A stretch of 64,000 nt of DNA from G963702155 sp963702155 (GTDB lineage: Bacteria > Pseudomonadota > Alphaproteobacteria > Micavibrionales > Micavibrionaceae), in the NCBI GenBank assembly GCA_963702155.1, contig OY969717.1, positions 682,001-746,000 on the forward strand, written 5' to 3'. Shown in pieces: positions 52,438 to 63,078 of the stretch (positions are counted from its first letter, which is position 1; every line of letters begins with the position of its first letter). The position numbers and the translations under genes are program-made. The notes under the pieces are model-generated. The model saw only the letters and a list, made by a program, of their open reading frames with translations, did not search any database and was not told where the DNA came from.

Positions 52438-54009
52438 ATGAGCAATAATAACAAAAAATTCTATATTACGACGGCTATATCCTATGTAAACGGCGCACCA
52501 CATTTAGGGCATGCATATGAGGCCTTATTGACGGATGTCATGGCACGTTTCAAAAGGCTTGATGGATATGATGTACATTTTCTGACTGGAACAGATGAGC
52601 ACGGCGAAAAGATATTAAAAACCGCGTACGAAAACAATATAGATATTCATAGTTTCATTGATAAAAACGCAATGCAATTCAAAGAGATGTGTATTGATCT
52701 TAATATTTCACATGATAGTTTTATTCGTACATCTGAACCGCGTCACTATGAAGCATCTAAGGCGCTTTGGCGCAAACTTAAAGAAAATGGCGATATTTAT
52801 CTGGGAAAGTACGAAGGATGGTATTCAATACGTGAGGAAGGGTACTTTACAGAAGATGAACTTACCAAAGACCTGAAAACTGGCAAGTTCATATCTCCAA
52901 ACGGAACACCTGTAGAATGGGTTGAAGAAGAAAGTTATTTTTTCCGTTTATCTGCTTATGGCGAAGAGCTTCTTGAATATTTTAAAGAGAATCCGAACTT
53001 CATCCAGCCGCAATCGCGCATGAATGAGGTTAAAAGTTTTGTAGAAGGCGGCTTACGGGATTTATCAATTTCGCGTCATAAATCGCGTTTGGACTGGGGT
53101 ATTCCTGTTCCTGATGATGAAAACCATGTTATGTATGTGTGGCTAGATGCGCTCACCAATTATATAACGGCACTCGGATATCCAGACATAGATGGGGATA
53201 CGTATAAAAAATTCTGGCCAGCTGATTACCACGTTATTGGTAAAGATATTATCCGTTTTCACGCCGTATATTGGCCGGCCTTTTTATTATCTGCAGGTAT
53301 AGAGCTACCAAAGGCTATTTTCTCTCATGGTTTCATACTTATGGATGGAACAAAAATGAGCAAATCTTTAGGTAACGTGTCAGCGCCAAGCGACTTAGTC
53401 GATCTTTTTGGTCTTAATGCATTACGATATTTTTTAATGCGCGAAATTCCGCACGGACAAGACGGCAATTTTGCTTATGATCAAGCCGTCCAAAGAATAA
53501 ACGCGGATCTGGCTAATGGTCTTGGTAATCTTGCACAACGAACACTTTCCATGATCTATAAAAATTGTGACGGGGCCTACCCCCAAGCCGGAGAATACAA
53601 TCAAGACGATAAAGACCTCCAAGCACTAAGCTTTTCTAAAATAACCGACATGCGTAATCATGTGAAAAGCTTTGCTTTTAATAAGGCCCTTGCAAGCTTA
53701 CAAGAGTTGATATCAGCAGGGGACGGATACGCGGACTCTCAAGCACCATGGGTATTGAAAAAAGAAAATCCCGAACGCATGAAAACGGTTCTCTATGTTT
53801 TGGCGGATGCCATTCGGTGTATCGCAATTATGATACTGCCCTATACACCAGATGCGGCGAATAAACTGCTGGATCAAATGAAAATTCCTGAAAAAGAACG
53901 AACATTTGACCATTTGTCTGAAAGCCATGCTATCAAATCCGGCATATCCATCGATAAACCGGTAGGCGTATTTCCGCGCATCGAACTACCCGTAAATAAT
54001 GCAGAGTAA
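52438..54009 (+). CDS. metG: Methionyl-tRNA synthetase
   Basis: 523 residues: HLGH at 22-25 (HIGH motif), KMSKS near 306 and class I anticodon-binding helices. The C-terminal dimerisation domain of longer MetG is absent, as in the shorter bacterial form. Forms the operon tmk-holB-metG-tatD-MBL with short spacers. Confidence 0.95.
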   Translation: MSNNNKKFYITTAISYVNGAPHLGHAYEALLTDVMARFKRLDGYDVHFLTGTDEHGEKILKTAYENNIDIHSFIDKNAMQFKEMCIDLNISHDSFIRTSEPRHYEASKALWRKLKENGDIYLGKYEGWYSIREEGYFTEDELTKDLKTGKFISPNGTPVEWVEEESYFFRLSAYGEELLEYFKENPNFIQPQSRMNEVKSFVEGGLRDLSISRHKSRLDWGIPVPDDENHVMYVWLDALTNYITALGYPDIDGDTYKKFWPADYHVIGKDIIRFHAVYWPAFLLSAGIELPKAIFSHGFILMDGTKMSKSLGNVSAPSDLVDLFGLNALRYFLMREIPHGQDGNFAYDQAVQRINADLANGLGNLAQRTLSMIYKNCDGAYPQAGEYNQDDKDLQALSFSKITDMRNHVKSFAFNKALASLQELISAGDGYADSQAPWVLKKENPERMKTVLYVLADAIRCIAIMILPYTPDAANKLLDQMKIPEKERTFDHLSESHAIKSGISIDKPVGVFPRIELPVNNAE

Positions 54010-54012
54010 GGT

Positions 54013-54810
54013 ATGTTCATAGATTTTCATTGTCACCTTAATCATGCGGCAAATGGTGAAGATAATATACCAAGTGATATTATAGCGCGCGCCCTAAACG
54101 CCGATGTTGATGGTATGCTAACTATATGTTGCCGAATAGCCGAGGAAATGGATGAACTACTTGCCATTACCCGTGCAAATCATAACGTTTGGTGTTCTGT
54201 AGGCACACATCCGCATGATGCGGGGCAGACGGCTGAACAGGCAATTGATCTACATAAATTAGTTTTTATAGCCAAGTCTGACCCTAATATAGTTGGTATC
54301 GGGGAAAGCGGACTTGATTATTTTTACAATCACTCTGGTAAAGCAGAGCAGCAAGAATCTTTTCGCAAGCATATTCGGGCGTGTTTAGAAACGGGCTTGC
54401 CGCTTATAATTCATGCGCGCGATGCCGATGATGACATTATCGGCATTTTGAAGGAGGAGGGGAGCGGCACACATCTTAAAGGGGTTTTACATTGCTTTAG
54501 TTCCACACCAAAGTTGGCCGAATTTGGTATAGATATTGGATTTTACATTTCATTTTCCGGAATGATCACATTTAAGAAAATGGATTGGTTGAGGGATATT
54601 GCAAAAAAAATTCCGCTGGATAAAACCTTAATTGAAACCGATGCCCCATTTTTAGCGCCCGCACCCTATCGCGGCAAAACAAACGAGCCCGCTTATATCC
54701 GCCATACGGCGCAAACCTTGGCAGACATACATGGAATGTCACTGGATCAAATTGCAACGCAAACAAAAAATAACTTCTTTCGTCTTTTTGATAGGGCTGT
54801 TTTAGTTTAA
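54013..54810 (+). CDS. tatD: TatD-family metal-dependent DNase
   Basis: 265 residues: DFHCHLNHA at 4-12, GTHPHDAG, GESGLDYFYN, IIHARDADDD, HCFSST and ETDAPFL, the complete TatD metal-binding set. Starts 3 bases after metG. Confidence 0.9.
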   Translation: MFIDFHCHLNHAANGEDNIPSDIIARALNADVDGMLTICCRIAEEMDELLAITRANHNVWCSVGTHPHDAGQTAEQAIDLHKLVFIAKSDPNIVGIGESGLDYFYNHSGKAEQQESFRKHIRACLETGLPLIIHARDADDDIIGILKEEGSGTHLKGVLHCFSSTPKLAEFGIDIGFYISFSGMITFKKMDWLRDIAKKIPLDKTLIETDAPFLAPAPYRGKTNEPAYIRHTAQTLADIHGMSLDQIATQTKNNFFRLFDRAVLV

Positions 54811-54820
54811 AAAAAGCGGT

Positions 54821-55603
54821 ATGAGTTTAAAAATAACAATATTGGGGTGCGGTAATTCCGAAGGGGTGCCGGCGGCAGGTAATTACTGGGGGGCATGTAA
54901 CCCGCATGAGCCGCGTAATCTTCGTACACGCGCAAGCATTGCAGTTCAAAGCGATACGACAACAATGGTTATCGATACCGGCCCTGATTTTCGTATGCAA
55001 ACGGTGCGCGAGAATTTGACCTCGCTTGACGCAGTATTTTTTACACATATGCATGCGGATCATATTGCCGGATTTGATGAGTTACGTGCGTATTTTAAAC
55101 GCACAAATAAACCTATCGATGTATATGGCTTGGCGGAGCATATGGATGAGCTTGTGCAGCGCTTTCAATATCAGTTTGAAGAGGTGTCACCGCTTTATCC
55201 TGTCGCATGTGTTTCACATGCCTTCGCTGATAAAAACTTCGCCAAACCGCATATAATTGGAGATATAAAATTTACCCCGTTTATACAAAGCCACGGGTTT
55301 TCCAAATCTATCGGCTTTCGTTTTGGGGATGTCGCCTATTCAACCGATGTTGTAGATTTGGATGAACAAGCAATTGAAATTTTACGCGGCGTAAAAACAT
55401 GGATTGTCGATGCGGCGGGATATAAAATGAAACGTAACCGCGTGCATTTTACTCTTGAAGCACTTTACAAAATGAACGAGCGCATCGGGGCAATGGAGGT
55501 TTATATGACCCATCTATCACCAGCCATGGATTACCAAACGTTGATGAACGAAACTCCAAAAAACTACAAGCCCGCATATGACGGGCTTGTAGTTGAAGTC
55601 TGA
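54821..55603 (+). CDS. MBL-fold hydrolase (PhnP-like)
   Basis: 260 residues with FFTHMHADHIAGFDELR near 72-88 (HxHxDH), GCGNSEGVPAAG near 8 and a later H pair (SHGFSKSIGF, HLSP). Conserved member of the tatD operon in alphaproteobacteria, similar to PhnP phosphodiesterases. The 3' end contains an inverted repeat that may terminate the convergent gene. Confidence 0.85.
   Translation: MSLKITILGCGNSEGVPAAGNYWGACNPHEPRNLRTRASIAVQSDTTTMVIDTGPDFRMQTVRENLTSLDAVFFTHMHADHIAGFDELRAYFKRTNKPIDVYGLAEHMDELVQRFQYQFEEVSPLYPVACVSHAFADKNFAKPHIIGDIKFTPFIQSHGFSKSIGFRFGDVAYSTDVVDLDEQAIEILRGVKTWIVDAAGYKMKRNRVHFTLEALYKMNERIGAMEVYMTHLSPAMDYQTLMNETPKNYKPAYDGLVVEV
55558..55594 (-). terminator. Minus-strand terminator inside the MBL gene end
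   Basis: AACTACAAGCCCG (55562-55574) and CGGGCTTGTAGTT (55582-55594) form a 13-bp perfect stem, with a six-T run on the minus strand at 55563-55558. It is placed 31 bases after the convergent beta-helix gene stop. Confidence 0.75.
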
Positions 55604-55624
55604 TACTTTTATCTCTAAAAATAT

Positions 55625-58600
55625 TTAACCACCGGAACATCCATACGCATTTTCTGGCGCCGCAGAAGCGGCATATATAGGTTTTTTTCCATTTGGTGTG
55701 TCTACGGCTGTACCGCCGTCGGTTAGATTTCCTGTTGTATCTCCTGTACCTGAATATGTTTTGTTGTTTACTTTATTATTTATAAGCGTGTTATTTTTAC
55801 CAACTGCCTTTTTACCGCCATTTGTAGTGTCGGTAATACTTATGTCGTATTTACTGCCGTCGACAACATTGTTTTCAATTATAAGATTGTCCAGTGCATT
55901 GTGAGTTTCGCCTCTATAACTCGTAATATAACCATCAATTCCAGTTTTCCCAGCATTTAAAATAGTATTGTCTTTTATAATCCAAGGCGCCTCTTTAGAA
56001 ACAAAATTTTCGACTTTAATTCCTGATCCCTGAACATCTTGAATTACATTACCATAGATCTGACCAGATAAACCTGCGGCCGATTTAATGCCTATGCAGC
56101 TGCAGTCTGCAGGACCAGAAAGATCATGTATGTAGTTATATCTTGCAATATTATTCCTTGCGACTGAACGACCTTCATCAAGACCACCCGAGTTGTTGTT
56201 AAAACCACCCATCTTAATAGCCGTTCCACCACCAGAGCCGCCATCACTCACATTATTAGAAATTTCATTATATTCAATAATCACATCAGAAGCACCAAAA
56301 ACTTCAATAGCATTATCGACATAATTAGTGATTTTATTTTTACGAACAATCGTACCGCTCATTTTTCCACGGTTTATATGAATGGCCTCAATATCTCTGG
56401 ATGCAGTTTTATTATAACCATAGATAATATTGTTTTCGATTAAAGCACCTCCAATCGTATTATTTAAGTCAGTTGCTGGCCAGCTTGAGGTTCCAATGCC
56501 TTTTATACATCCTGTAATTTTATTATTCAAAATTTGCGGACGTTCGATGGGCTTCCAGCCTAATTTTGTAAGGCCTGCTTCATTTGAAGTATTATCACCC
56601 ATATAGTTAATACCGAAATAACATTCGCCACTTTCATTGGGAATATCATTGTTTGAAATGATAATATCTTTTGCACCATCAGCGATATGAATACCGGTTG
56701 TTTTTGGATAAACACCACTCCCTTGAAGATTAATTTCAAGTCCATCAACTTGTATATAGCTTTGACCATGAATATGCACAGCACTGTCAAAATATGCTTG
56801 ACCATTTTTCCTACGCTTTGCGTTTGAATTATAGGTTATTTTCGGCTTAGCACCAGAACCGTATGCACCATAAGTAATATAGGCGTCTTTTGTACCAGAT
56901 TTTGTGGCAGTAAGGGGGCCTTGGTAATTCTCACCACGTTTGAAGAGAATATAGTCGCCCGGTTTGGCTTTGGCTTGCGCCTGCTCAAAAGATTGACCGC
57001 CATTGCTAACATAATGAATTTCACCATTTCCATTGTATTGAGTTGCATTATTTTTAATTGCTGTAGGTGTTATCGTTGCCGCTTTTTTACCGCCATCAAC
57101 ACCCATATCACCAGTTTCATACCAATATTCCAGATTGTAATTATCATCGGGCAAAACATGATCGCTCAGCTCAAACGTAACTTGATTTCCATTGACCGAT
57201 TTGATGCCTTTAATTTGTGCCGGCCCACCCGTTAATCGAAATCCATCTGCGTTTGATGCGTTTATAGGTTTATCAAATGTAACTGTAAGTTGATTGCTTG
57301 CAGCATCATCAATAGAGGAATCCGTGATTTTGACTTCTTCAAGCTGATCGGCGTTTAAAATAGGTGATATTGATGCTGCCGTAAAGTCCGGCGAACATTC
57401 TCCGCTACTTCCGCTGCCCCCCCCTCCATAGCCAACGCACGCAAGATTTGCTGCTTTGTTAGTATATTCATCCAGAAGATTTGTGGCCGTACCTGTTCCA
57501 GGTGCAGGCGTGCTTCCACCACTGTCACAACTTCCGCCAGTATTATCATTTGTACCATAATCCTGACCGTTAGACGCCCCATATTCTACAATATCAAAGG
57601 AGGAGGGCGCAGCAACTTCTTCATTATCATAAATATTATCACTACCGCCTCCACCAACATATATTGGCTGTCTCGCTATATCCGCATATTTGTTATTGTA
57701 CAGATCATTGTTTTTACCTGCCCAACTTGTAATAGCCTGTCCATCAATGTCAAAAATAAAGTTATCATAAGCTTTACTATTACTTGAACCATTTGTTGCT
57801 ATACCGTTGCTTAGCGCTCTATATTCTGAGTGATTCGTACATCGGCTTTCATCCATATTATCTTTGCTCATACCAAGCTTATCCATACAATTCTTTTCGC
57901 TGTATAATGGATTTAGACCATGTATGACATTTCCGCGCGCTATATTGTCTCCAGAGACATCTACATGCCCGTCGCGATCCCAGTCGTTTGTTCCACCAAG
58001 CTTTATAGCGATACCAGAGCCATTAACAACCGTAGCTAAATCATGAATATAGTTATTTTCGACTATAGCGTTCCTAGCTCCGAATAAATCAACAGCGTCA
58101 TCACGCCACCCTGTAATTTCATTGTTCCTCATTACAGAGCCTCTGTAGTCTCCACGCGCCATTTCTATAGCGTCTTCACCATCGGCGTAATATGATTTTC
58201 CATCTTTTACTGTGGTGCTATGAACAAAGTTGTTTGCAATAAGGCTTGCTTTTGTTGATCCTCCACGACCGCCTATTCCTGTTTTAAAGTTATGAACTTC
58301 ATTACTGATAACATAAGATTCCCCTACCTCAGAGAAATTACTTCCACCTGTGGTATTTGACCATCTTATTCCCGTAGCGGTATTGTCATTTGTACCTTCA
58401 ACCCGATTACGAGAAATAATGTTTTTATTAGAATTCCCTTTAATCGTTATACCCGCGCTTGGTGTTTTTATATGTAACCCATCAATCTGGATATGGCTTT
58501 TATCATTAATATTAAAGGCCGCTCCACTGAAGTTTAGAATAGGTTTATTGCCATTACCAAATGAGCCATATTTTATATAATTATTTGCTGCCCCAGAGTT

Positions 58601-60172
58601 TTTGGGAATGATAGTTTTTGGAATATTATAGCTTTCTCCCGCTTTAAACAGAACCTGATCTCCAGGATTCAAATTCAAATCCGGTACTGCGCTTGCACAT
58701 AAAGGCGAACCTTCTGAAGAACCACCGCTGCCCGAACATCCAGAACTGGAAACATAAATTTTCTTGCCGGTTGCTGGCGGATATTGAAATGGGAAACTTG
58801 CTACGCGCCCTGGTTTTGATGTATCGCTACCGCAATGTACGTTTGTGCCTTCACCACATGCCCAATCGGCATCACCGACAGGAGGCTGATCAGTAATGGG
58901 GAAATTTCCACCACATTGCTGTGTGCCACCGCCTGATGGGCTAGCGCCACCGCCAGAACAGCAACTCGCATAATCCTGGCCGCCATCTGCTGTTTTAATA
59001 ACATCGTTTCTAGATGCTTCTTCGAATATTACCCCATCAATTTTTTTCAAATTCATGCGCGGTCCTGATTCATCTTTATCGTAGAAAGACGTCATTCCTG
59101 TGTAAGTAAACGCAAGCTCTCCATTTAAATAATATTCTGAAAACCCAGTGAGATCGGGTGCCCATTTTGTATATACTTCTATGTTTACTTCGCTTTCAGG
59201 CTCAAATTTTCCGGCGCAATTGATTTCCTTTGTTTCAGTTATCATACCGTTGGCGCCATAGCCGTAGGATTTTCCGTTACTTTCGTACGACATGCCCTCA
59301 TCTTCCAGAATTTCACCTTCTGTATTTTCATAGTCTATGAATTTACGAGCACTTGTTATGGTGATGTAGCATTTTTCATTATCTACTGAAAAACTGGCTG
59401 TGGGTTTTCTGTTTCTTTCTGAGCCATCTTCAGCTTTATCTTCATCAAAGCTAAAAAGTTCTTTTTTGGTGGATGGATCGAATTCATCGCTTACTTTCAT
59501 TTTGAAGCGATAAACTTGTTCGCTGCCGTCTTTTACTTGCGTGTCATCAGGTTTGAACTCACCGGATGCATCTTCGTTATCGGTACAGCTATATTTGTTT
59601 ACTACTTGAAAACAAGGCATTAAGCCGGAAATACGGTTGTCGGGAGGAGCAGGGAGGACTTCTTTTCCTAGAAAGTAGATTTTACCATCTCTTTCTTCAA
59701 GAATCTTATCTTTACCACCTTCATAAACAAAATCATCAACTTCTTCTTTATCTTTAACCCAGTCAGTAAAAATTGTAAGGGCTTGTTCTTTTTCATAGGG
59801 ATCTTCAAATGTCTCTAAGGCAGCTAAAATTTCCTCCATATGATTTTCAGCATCTAGTTTTTTATTTATTAAGTCTTCAATGTCTTCACCGCCTGTACCG
59901 TAAGTTGGGTCAAACTCAGGAATATCAAGATCCTCAGGGGCAATGTATACATCGTCATTATCTATTTGCGGATCATACCCTTCATCGTCATCCAGATTAT
60001 CAAATAAGTCTGGCGAACCCGCTTGCCCACAAACATAATCACCAGAAGGAGATACTACACACGCTGCCGAGGCACTCTTATGTATAAAAATCATGCTTGT
60101 AAGGGTAAAAAGAAAAAATGTCATAGCTATACTAAAACGGAATGCTCTATAGTTTTTACAGATTGTTCGCAC
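55625..60172 (-). CDS. Secreted tandem beta-helix protein, probable polysaccharide lyase
   Basis: 1515 residues from a GTG after GGAGGG; N-terminal signal with a cut near ASA. About 180-400 resembles a jelly-roll lyase domain (WAPDLTGFSEYYLNGELAFTY). Then two related right-handed beta-helix modules near 500-860 and 1070-1440, both opening with PGD.(V/I)LFK.GE.Y, separated by an Ig-like domain (near 949). Glycine/serine linkers and cysteine pairs occur. Secreted, perhaps acting on pectin- or alginate-like polymers; the neighbour is an SGNH esterase. The substrate is not known. Confidence 0.65.
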   Translation of the reverse strand: MRTICKNYRAFRFSIAMTFFLFTLTSMIFIHKSASAACVVSPSGDYVCGQAGSPDLFDNLDDDEGYDPQIDNDDVYIAPEDLDIPEFDPTYGTGGEDIEDLINKKLDAENHMEEILAALETFEDPYEKEQALTIFTDWVKDKEEVDDFVYEGGKDKILEERDGKIYFLGKEVLPAPPDNRISGLMPCFQVVNKYSCTDNEDASGEFKPDDTQVKDGSEQVYRFKMKVSDEFDPSTKKELFSFDEDKAEDGSERNRKPTASFSVDNEKCYITITSARKFIDYENTEGEILEDEGMSYESNGKSYGYGANGMITETKEINCAGKFEPESEVNIEVYTKWAPDLTGFSEYYLNGELAFTYTGMTSFYDKDESGPRMNLKKIDGVIFEEASRNDVIKTADGGQDYASCCSGGGASPSGGGTQQCGGNFPITDQPPVGDADWACGEGTNVHCGSDTSKPGRVASFPFQYPPATGKKIYVSSSGCSGSGGSSEGSPLCASAVPDLNLNPGDQVLFKAGESYNIPKTIIPKNSGAANNYIKYGSFGNGNKPILNFSGAAFNINDKSHIQIDGLHIKTPSAGITIKGNSNKNIISRNRVEGTNDNTATGIRWSNTTGGSNFSEVGESYVISNEVHNFKTGIGGRGGSTKASLIANNFVHSTTVKDGKSYYADGEDAIEMARGDYRGSVMRNNEITGWRDDAVDLFGARNAIVENNYIHDLATVVNGSGIAIKLGGTNDWDRDGHVDVSGDNIARGNVIHGLNPLYSEKNCMDKLGMSKDNMDESRCTNHSEYRALSNGIATNGSSNSKAYDNFIFDIDGQAITSWAGKNNDLYNNKYADIARQPIYVGGGGSDNIYDNEEVAAPSSFDIVEYGASNGQDYGTNDNTGGSCDSGGSTPAPGTGTATNLLDEYTNKAANLACVGYGGGGSGSSGECSPDFTAASISPILNADQLEEVKITDSSIDDAASNQLTVTFDKPINASNADGFRLTGGPAQIKGIKSVNGNQVTFELSDHVLPDDNYNLEYWYETGDMGVDGGKKAATITPTAIKNNATQYNGNGEIHYVSNGGQSFEQAQAKAKPGDYILFKRGENYQGPLTATKSGTKDAYITYGAYGSGAKPKITYNSNAKRRKNGQAYFDSAVHIHGQSYIQVDGLEINLQGSGVYPKTTGIHIADGAKDIIISNNDIPNESGECYFGINYMGDNTSNEAGLTKLGWKPIERPQILNNKITGCIKGIGTSSWPATDLNNTIGGALIENNIIYGYNKTASRDIEAIHINRGKMSGTIVRKNKITNYVDNAIEVFGASDVIIEYNEISNNVSDGGSGGGTAIKMGGFNNNSGGLDEGRSVARNNIARYNYIHDLSGPADCSCIGIKSAAGLSGQIYGNVIQDVQGSGIKVENFVSKEAPWIIKDNTILNAGKTGIDGYITSYRGETHNALDNLIIENNVVDGSKYDISITDTTNGGKKAVGKNNTLINNKVNNKTYSGTGDTTGNLTDGGTAVDTPNGKKPIYAASAAPENAYGCSGG

Positions 60173-60440
60173 GATCTTACCCTCCGAGGATACACAAAAG
60201 TTATATTTATTATATTTTAAAGCAAAAATACATAAATAAGCAAATGTACTGTGAATTTTATTATTTTCTGTTTGTTTTCAAGCATTAAGGACGAAGTTAT
60301 TCGCTAAGCCTTTGAAGCTAAATGAAATTTTCTCATTTTGAGAATAAACAAAAAACATTATTTTCCGTAATATATATTATCACATTTCTATAATCTGCAT
60401 GAGTTATCCCCTACAGCTCTTGGCCTTACATAATTATATC

Positions 60441-61373
60441 CTACTCAAACGTGCATTCTTCCGCAGGAATGTCATTTGCTGGGGGATTTTCGCCTGCTGG
60501 TAGGGGCTGTTCGCCGGGCTCACCTGATGGTGGTACAGGATTATCTGATGTGGGAGCATTGCCTATTATATTTTTTATAGGATTAGAAGAGCTTTTTAAA
60601 GCATTAATAACGGCGTTTGCATTAGTTTGCGCCCCTAAATAATTTGTATGGGTTGCATCGCCATCCTTATAAGAATCCCCATCCATATTAATTGCGGGAA
60701 AATAATCTTTCATAGCAGCTGCTCCTGCTTGTTGCATCCAGTTCTTTGAAATGGCTGTATTATCAACAAAGGTAACACCAGCTTCAATTGCTGCCTGTCT
60801 AGCAGCAGCAGGATAATTACCGTGAGAGTCTCTTAAAACCCCATCTTTGAATCGCGCTCTTTCAACGGATGATGCAATAATAGGTGTGCCGCCTTTTGCA
60901 GCAATTTCTGCCGCATATTTTTTTAAGTTTTCCTTATAAGTACCGCTGTAATTGTTGCTGGCGTCACCTGCTGTAGCATATAAAGAAGGGTTAGAACTTT
61001 TTTCGTCGTTGTGTCCAAACTGAATTAGAACATAGTCGCCAGCTTTAACATTTTGTATGAGTCCATCCCAGTATCCTTTATCTCTAAAGCTTTTGGTGGA
61101 CTGTCCGGAAACGGCATAATTATTTACAGTTACATCGTCATTAAAGCTTTCAGCAAGATAATCACCCCATCCCTGTAATTTATTTTTATCAGTATTGGAG
61201 TTTTTTTGACCGCCCTCAGTTATCGTAGGTTTTTTATTTTGAGTTATACCGCTTCTCACTGTAGAATCTCCTGCAATATAAACTGTTACAGCGTGAGCCT
61301 GACCGATCATGAAGAAAAGAGCAATTAAAGATACTAATATAACTTTATTCTTGTTCATCTTATTTTTCGACAT
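60441..61373 (-). CDS. Secreted SGNH esterase, CE12-like
   Basis: 310 residues from the ATG after GGAG; an alternative ATG lies 15 bases upstream. Signal peptide, then AGDSTVRSG (catalytic Ser near 33), GQS, QFGHNDEKSS, and HTNYLGA with the final His near 240. Like rhamnogalacturonan acetylesterases (CE12). A C-terminal proline-rich extension is present. Next to the beta-helix protein, so the two probably act on one acetylated polysaccharide. Confidence 0.7.
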   Translation of the reverse strand: MSKNKMNKNKVILVSLIALFFMIGQAHAVTVYIAGDSTVRSGITQNKKPTITEGGQKNSNTDKNKLQGWGDYLAESFNDDVTVNNYAVSGQSTKSFRDKGYWDGLIQNVKAGDYVLIQFGHNDEKSSNPSLYATAGDASNNYSGTYKENLKKYAAEIAAKGGTPIIASSVERARFKDGVLRDSHGNYPAAARQAAIEAGVTFVDNTAISKNWMQQAGAAAMKDYFPAINMDGDSYKDGDATHTNYLGAQTNANAVINALKSSSNPIKNIIGNAPTSDNPVPPSGEPGEQPLPAGENPPANDIPAEECTFE

Positions 61374-61490
61374 ATTTGCGCACTCCATAAATTATATATA
61401 TATTATTTTATTATAATTCTTTATTTCTAATAAAATCAACTTTATGCTCAAATTAAAGCTAACCTCTTAATATTTTTCTTAAAATTTTTT

Positions 61491-62147
61491 ATGATTAAGA
61501 CTATTCTCTTATCACGCATATTTGTTGTTCTTGAGTTTTTTTTACTCTGCGTTGCCCTGCCAAGCTATATAATTATATTTCGTATGGCGCCACTTATGTT
61601 CTTTTTCCTTTGGGCCGCCGTAAGTTACTGCTTTTTTATCTATTACGTTTTATATTTTAAAAACTGGAAAACATTCTGGAATACGGCTGCTGTCAAATGG
61701 CCCTTTATGAAACCGATATTACGGCGATGGGTTATCTGTTGTATTTTAATGACATTACTAATTTTGTTGTACGATCCGGATAGATTTTTATATTTGGTCA
61801 AAAACAAGTTTTATATAATTCCAGGCTTGTTGTTTGCTTACCCAATACTATCAGCACTTCCGCAAGAGTTTATCTTTTGCACATTCTTCTTTAAACGATA
61901 CGAATCAATTTTTAAAACTGACAAGTCCAAAATATTCGCAAGTGCGGTGGTTTTTGCATATGCGCACGTTTTATTTATAAACTGGATTGCACCATTATTA
62001 AGTTTTATAGCCGGATTAATCTTCGCTCGCACATACAACGAAACACGCTCGTTGGCGCTTGTAACAATAGAACATGGTTTATATGGAAACTTTCTTTTTA
62101 TAATTGGTTTGGGCTGGTACTTTTATGGTGGTGCCGTTACGCCTTAA
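61491..62147 (+). CDS. CPBP-family (CAAX-like) membrane protease
   Basis: 218 residues with about six membrane helices. LPQEFIFCTFFFKRY, FAYAHVLFINW and LVTIEHGLYGNFLF correspond to the E-E-x3-R, H and H-x3-N motifs of CPBP proteins, with Gln instead of the first Glu. Its role is unknown. Ends 4 bases inside the convergent next gene. Confidence 0.65.
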   Translation: MIKTILLSRIFVVLEFFLLCVALPSYIIIFRMAPLMFFFLWAAVSYCFFIYYVLYFKNWKTFWNTAAVKWPFMKPILRRWVICCILMTLLILLYDPDRFLYLVKNKFYIIPGLLFAYPILSALPQEFIFCTFFFKRYESIFKTDKSKIFASAVVFAYAHVLFINWIAPLLSFIAGLIFARTYNETRSLALVTIEHGLYGNFLFIIGLGWYFYGGAVTP

Positions 62148-62950
62148 CTGCCACCATTTTTTATACTAAAGCCCCCAAGATTTTTGAATATACCATCTAG
62201 AAGTGATTCGTACTCTCCTAGTAAAGTTTTAAATTGGTCTAAAATACTGGATAAATCCTGCCCCTTTGAAAGCAAAGATTGAGGCGATGCGCTGCCTTTG
62301 ATAGATAATGTTTGCGATTGCTCCACTTTTAATTGTGCAGATACAATCTCAACCGTTTCAAAAGCTTGCGTAATCTCAAACCCCTCCTCGGTTTGACTAA
62401 TTTTAAATGTTTCCGTAGTTTCGGTGTAGCGCGTAAAATCAAACTCTACATTTATATTTTCCGCATATGAATATCCGAATAAAGGGCGCTGAAAAGCTGC
62501 ATTGTTAAAAACTGTCCCAACAGAATCCGCAGTATCAGCATTACCAGTCCCCTGCTCAAATATATTAGCTATTTGACGCCCGATATCTTGCAAACCATCC
62601 CCAATTTGCTCTGCCGCAGGTAACAATCCTGCAACCTGACTTTGGCTGGCATTTTTTAATAAATTTTTCGAAAAACTAAGCTGTTCTTTCAGCGCACTCA
62701 GGTGCTGGGTCTTTATACGAATGTCTGCTTGATTAAAGTTCTCAATGCCCGCTGAAATACTTTTTACAGTTTGATTATAGGTGTCGAGAACATTTTGCGC
62801 TTGTTGCGATAAATCAACACGAATAACGGGTGTTTGAATGCTACCTTGTGTCAATCCTGAAGAAGCGTTATTTAACTCGCCACCTGTAACTAGGTTTTTT
62901 ATTGTATTTGAAACCGCGGTGTTATCAGCTAAACTTGCACTATTTATCAT
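62144..62950 (-). CDS. Hypothetical protein, flagellin/hook-like helical pattern
   Basis: 268 residues, rich in Q, S, N and hydrophobic heptads (QAQNVLDTYNQTVKSISAG), no signal peptide. The middle is a beta-like segment (FDFTRYTETTETFKISQTEEGFEI). Unrecognised; perhaps secreted or surface related. Start and length are from the frame alone. Confidence 0.5.
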   Translation of the reverse strand: MINSASLADNTAVSNTIKNLVTGGELNNASSGLTQGSIQTPVIRVDLSQQAQNVLDTYNQTVKSISAGIENFNQADIRIKTQHLSALKEQLSFSKNLLKNASQSQVAGLLPAAEQIGDGLQDIGRQIANIFEQGTGNADTADSVGTVFNNAAFQRPLFGYSYAENINVEFDFTRYTETTETFKISQTEEGFEITQAFETVEIVSAQLKVEQSQTLSIKGSASPQSLLSKGQDLSSILDQFKTLLGEYESLLDGIFKNLGGFSIKNGGS

Positions 62951-63078
62951 ATCATTTCATCCTGAAATGTTCTTACAATTTAATAATAAAACTATATCAT
63001 AAATTTTGTAAAATTCGTATAATTAAAAAATACTTACCAATGCGTTATATGTGTAAATATTAGGTATAGCGCTGGTTT

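Noticed and set aside
60173..60440. AT-rich spacer between the beta-helix gene and the esterase gene
   Set aside because: No gene, terminator or repeat could be supported.
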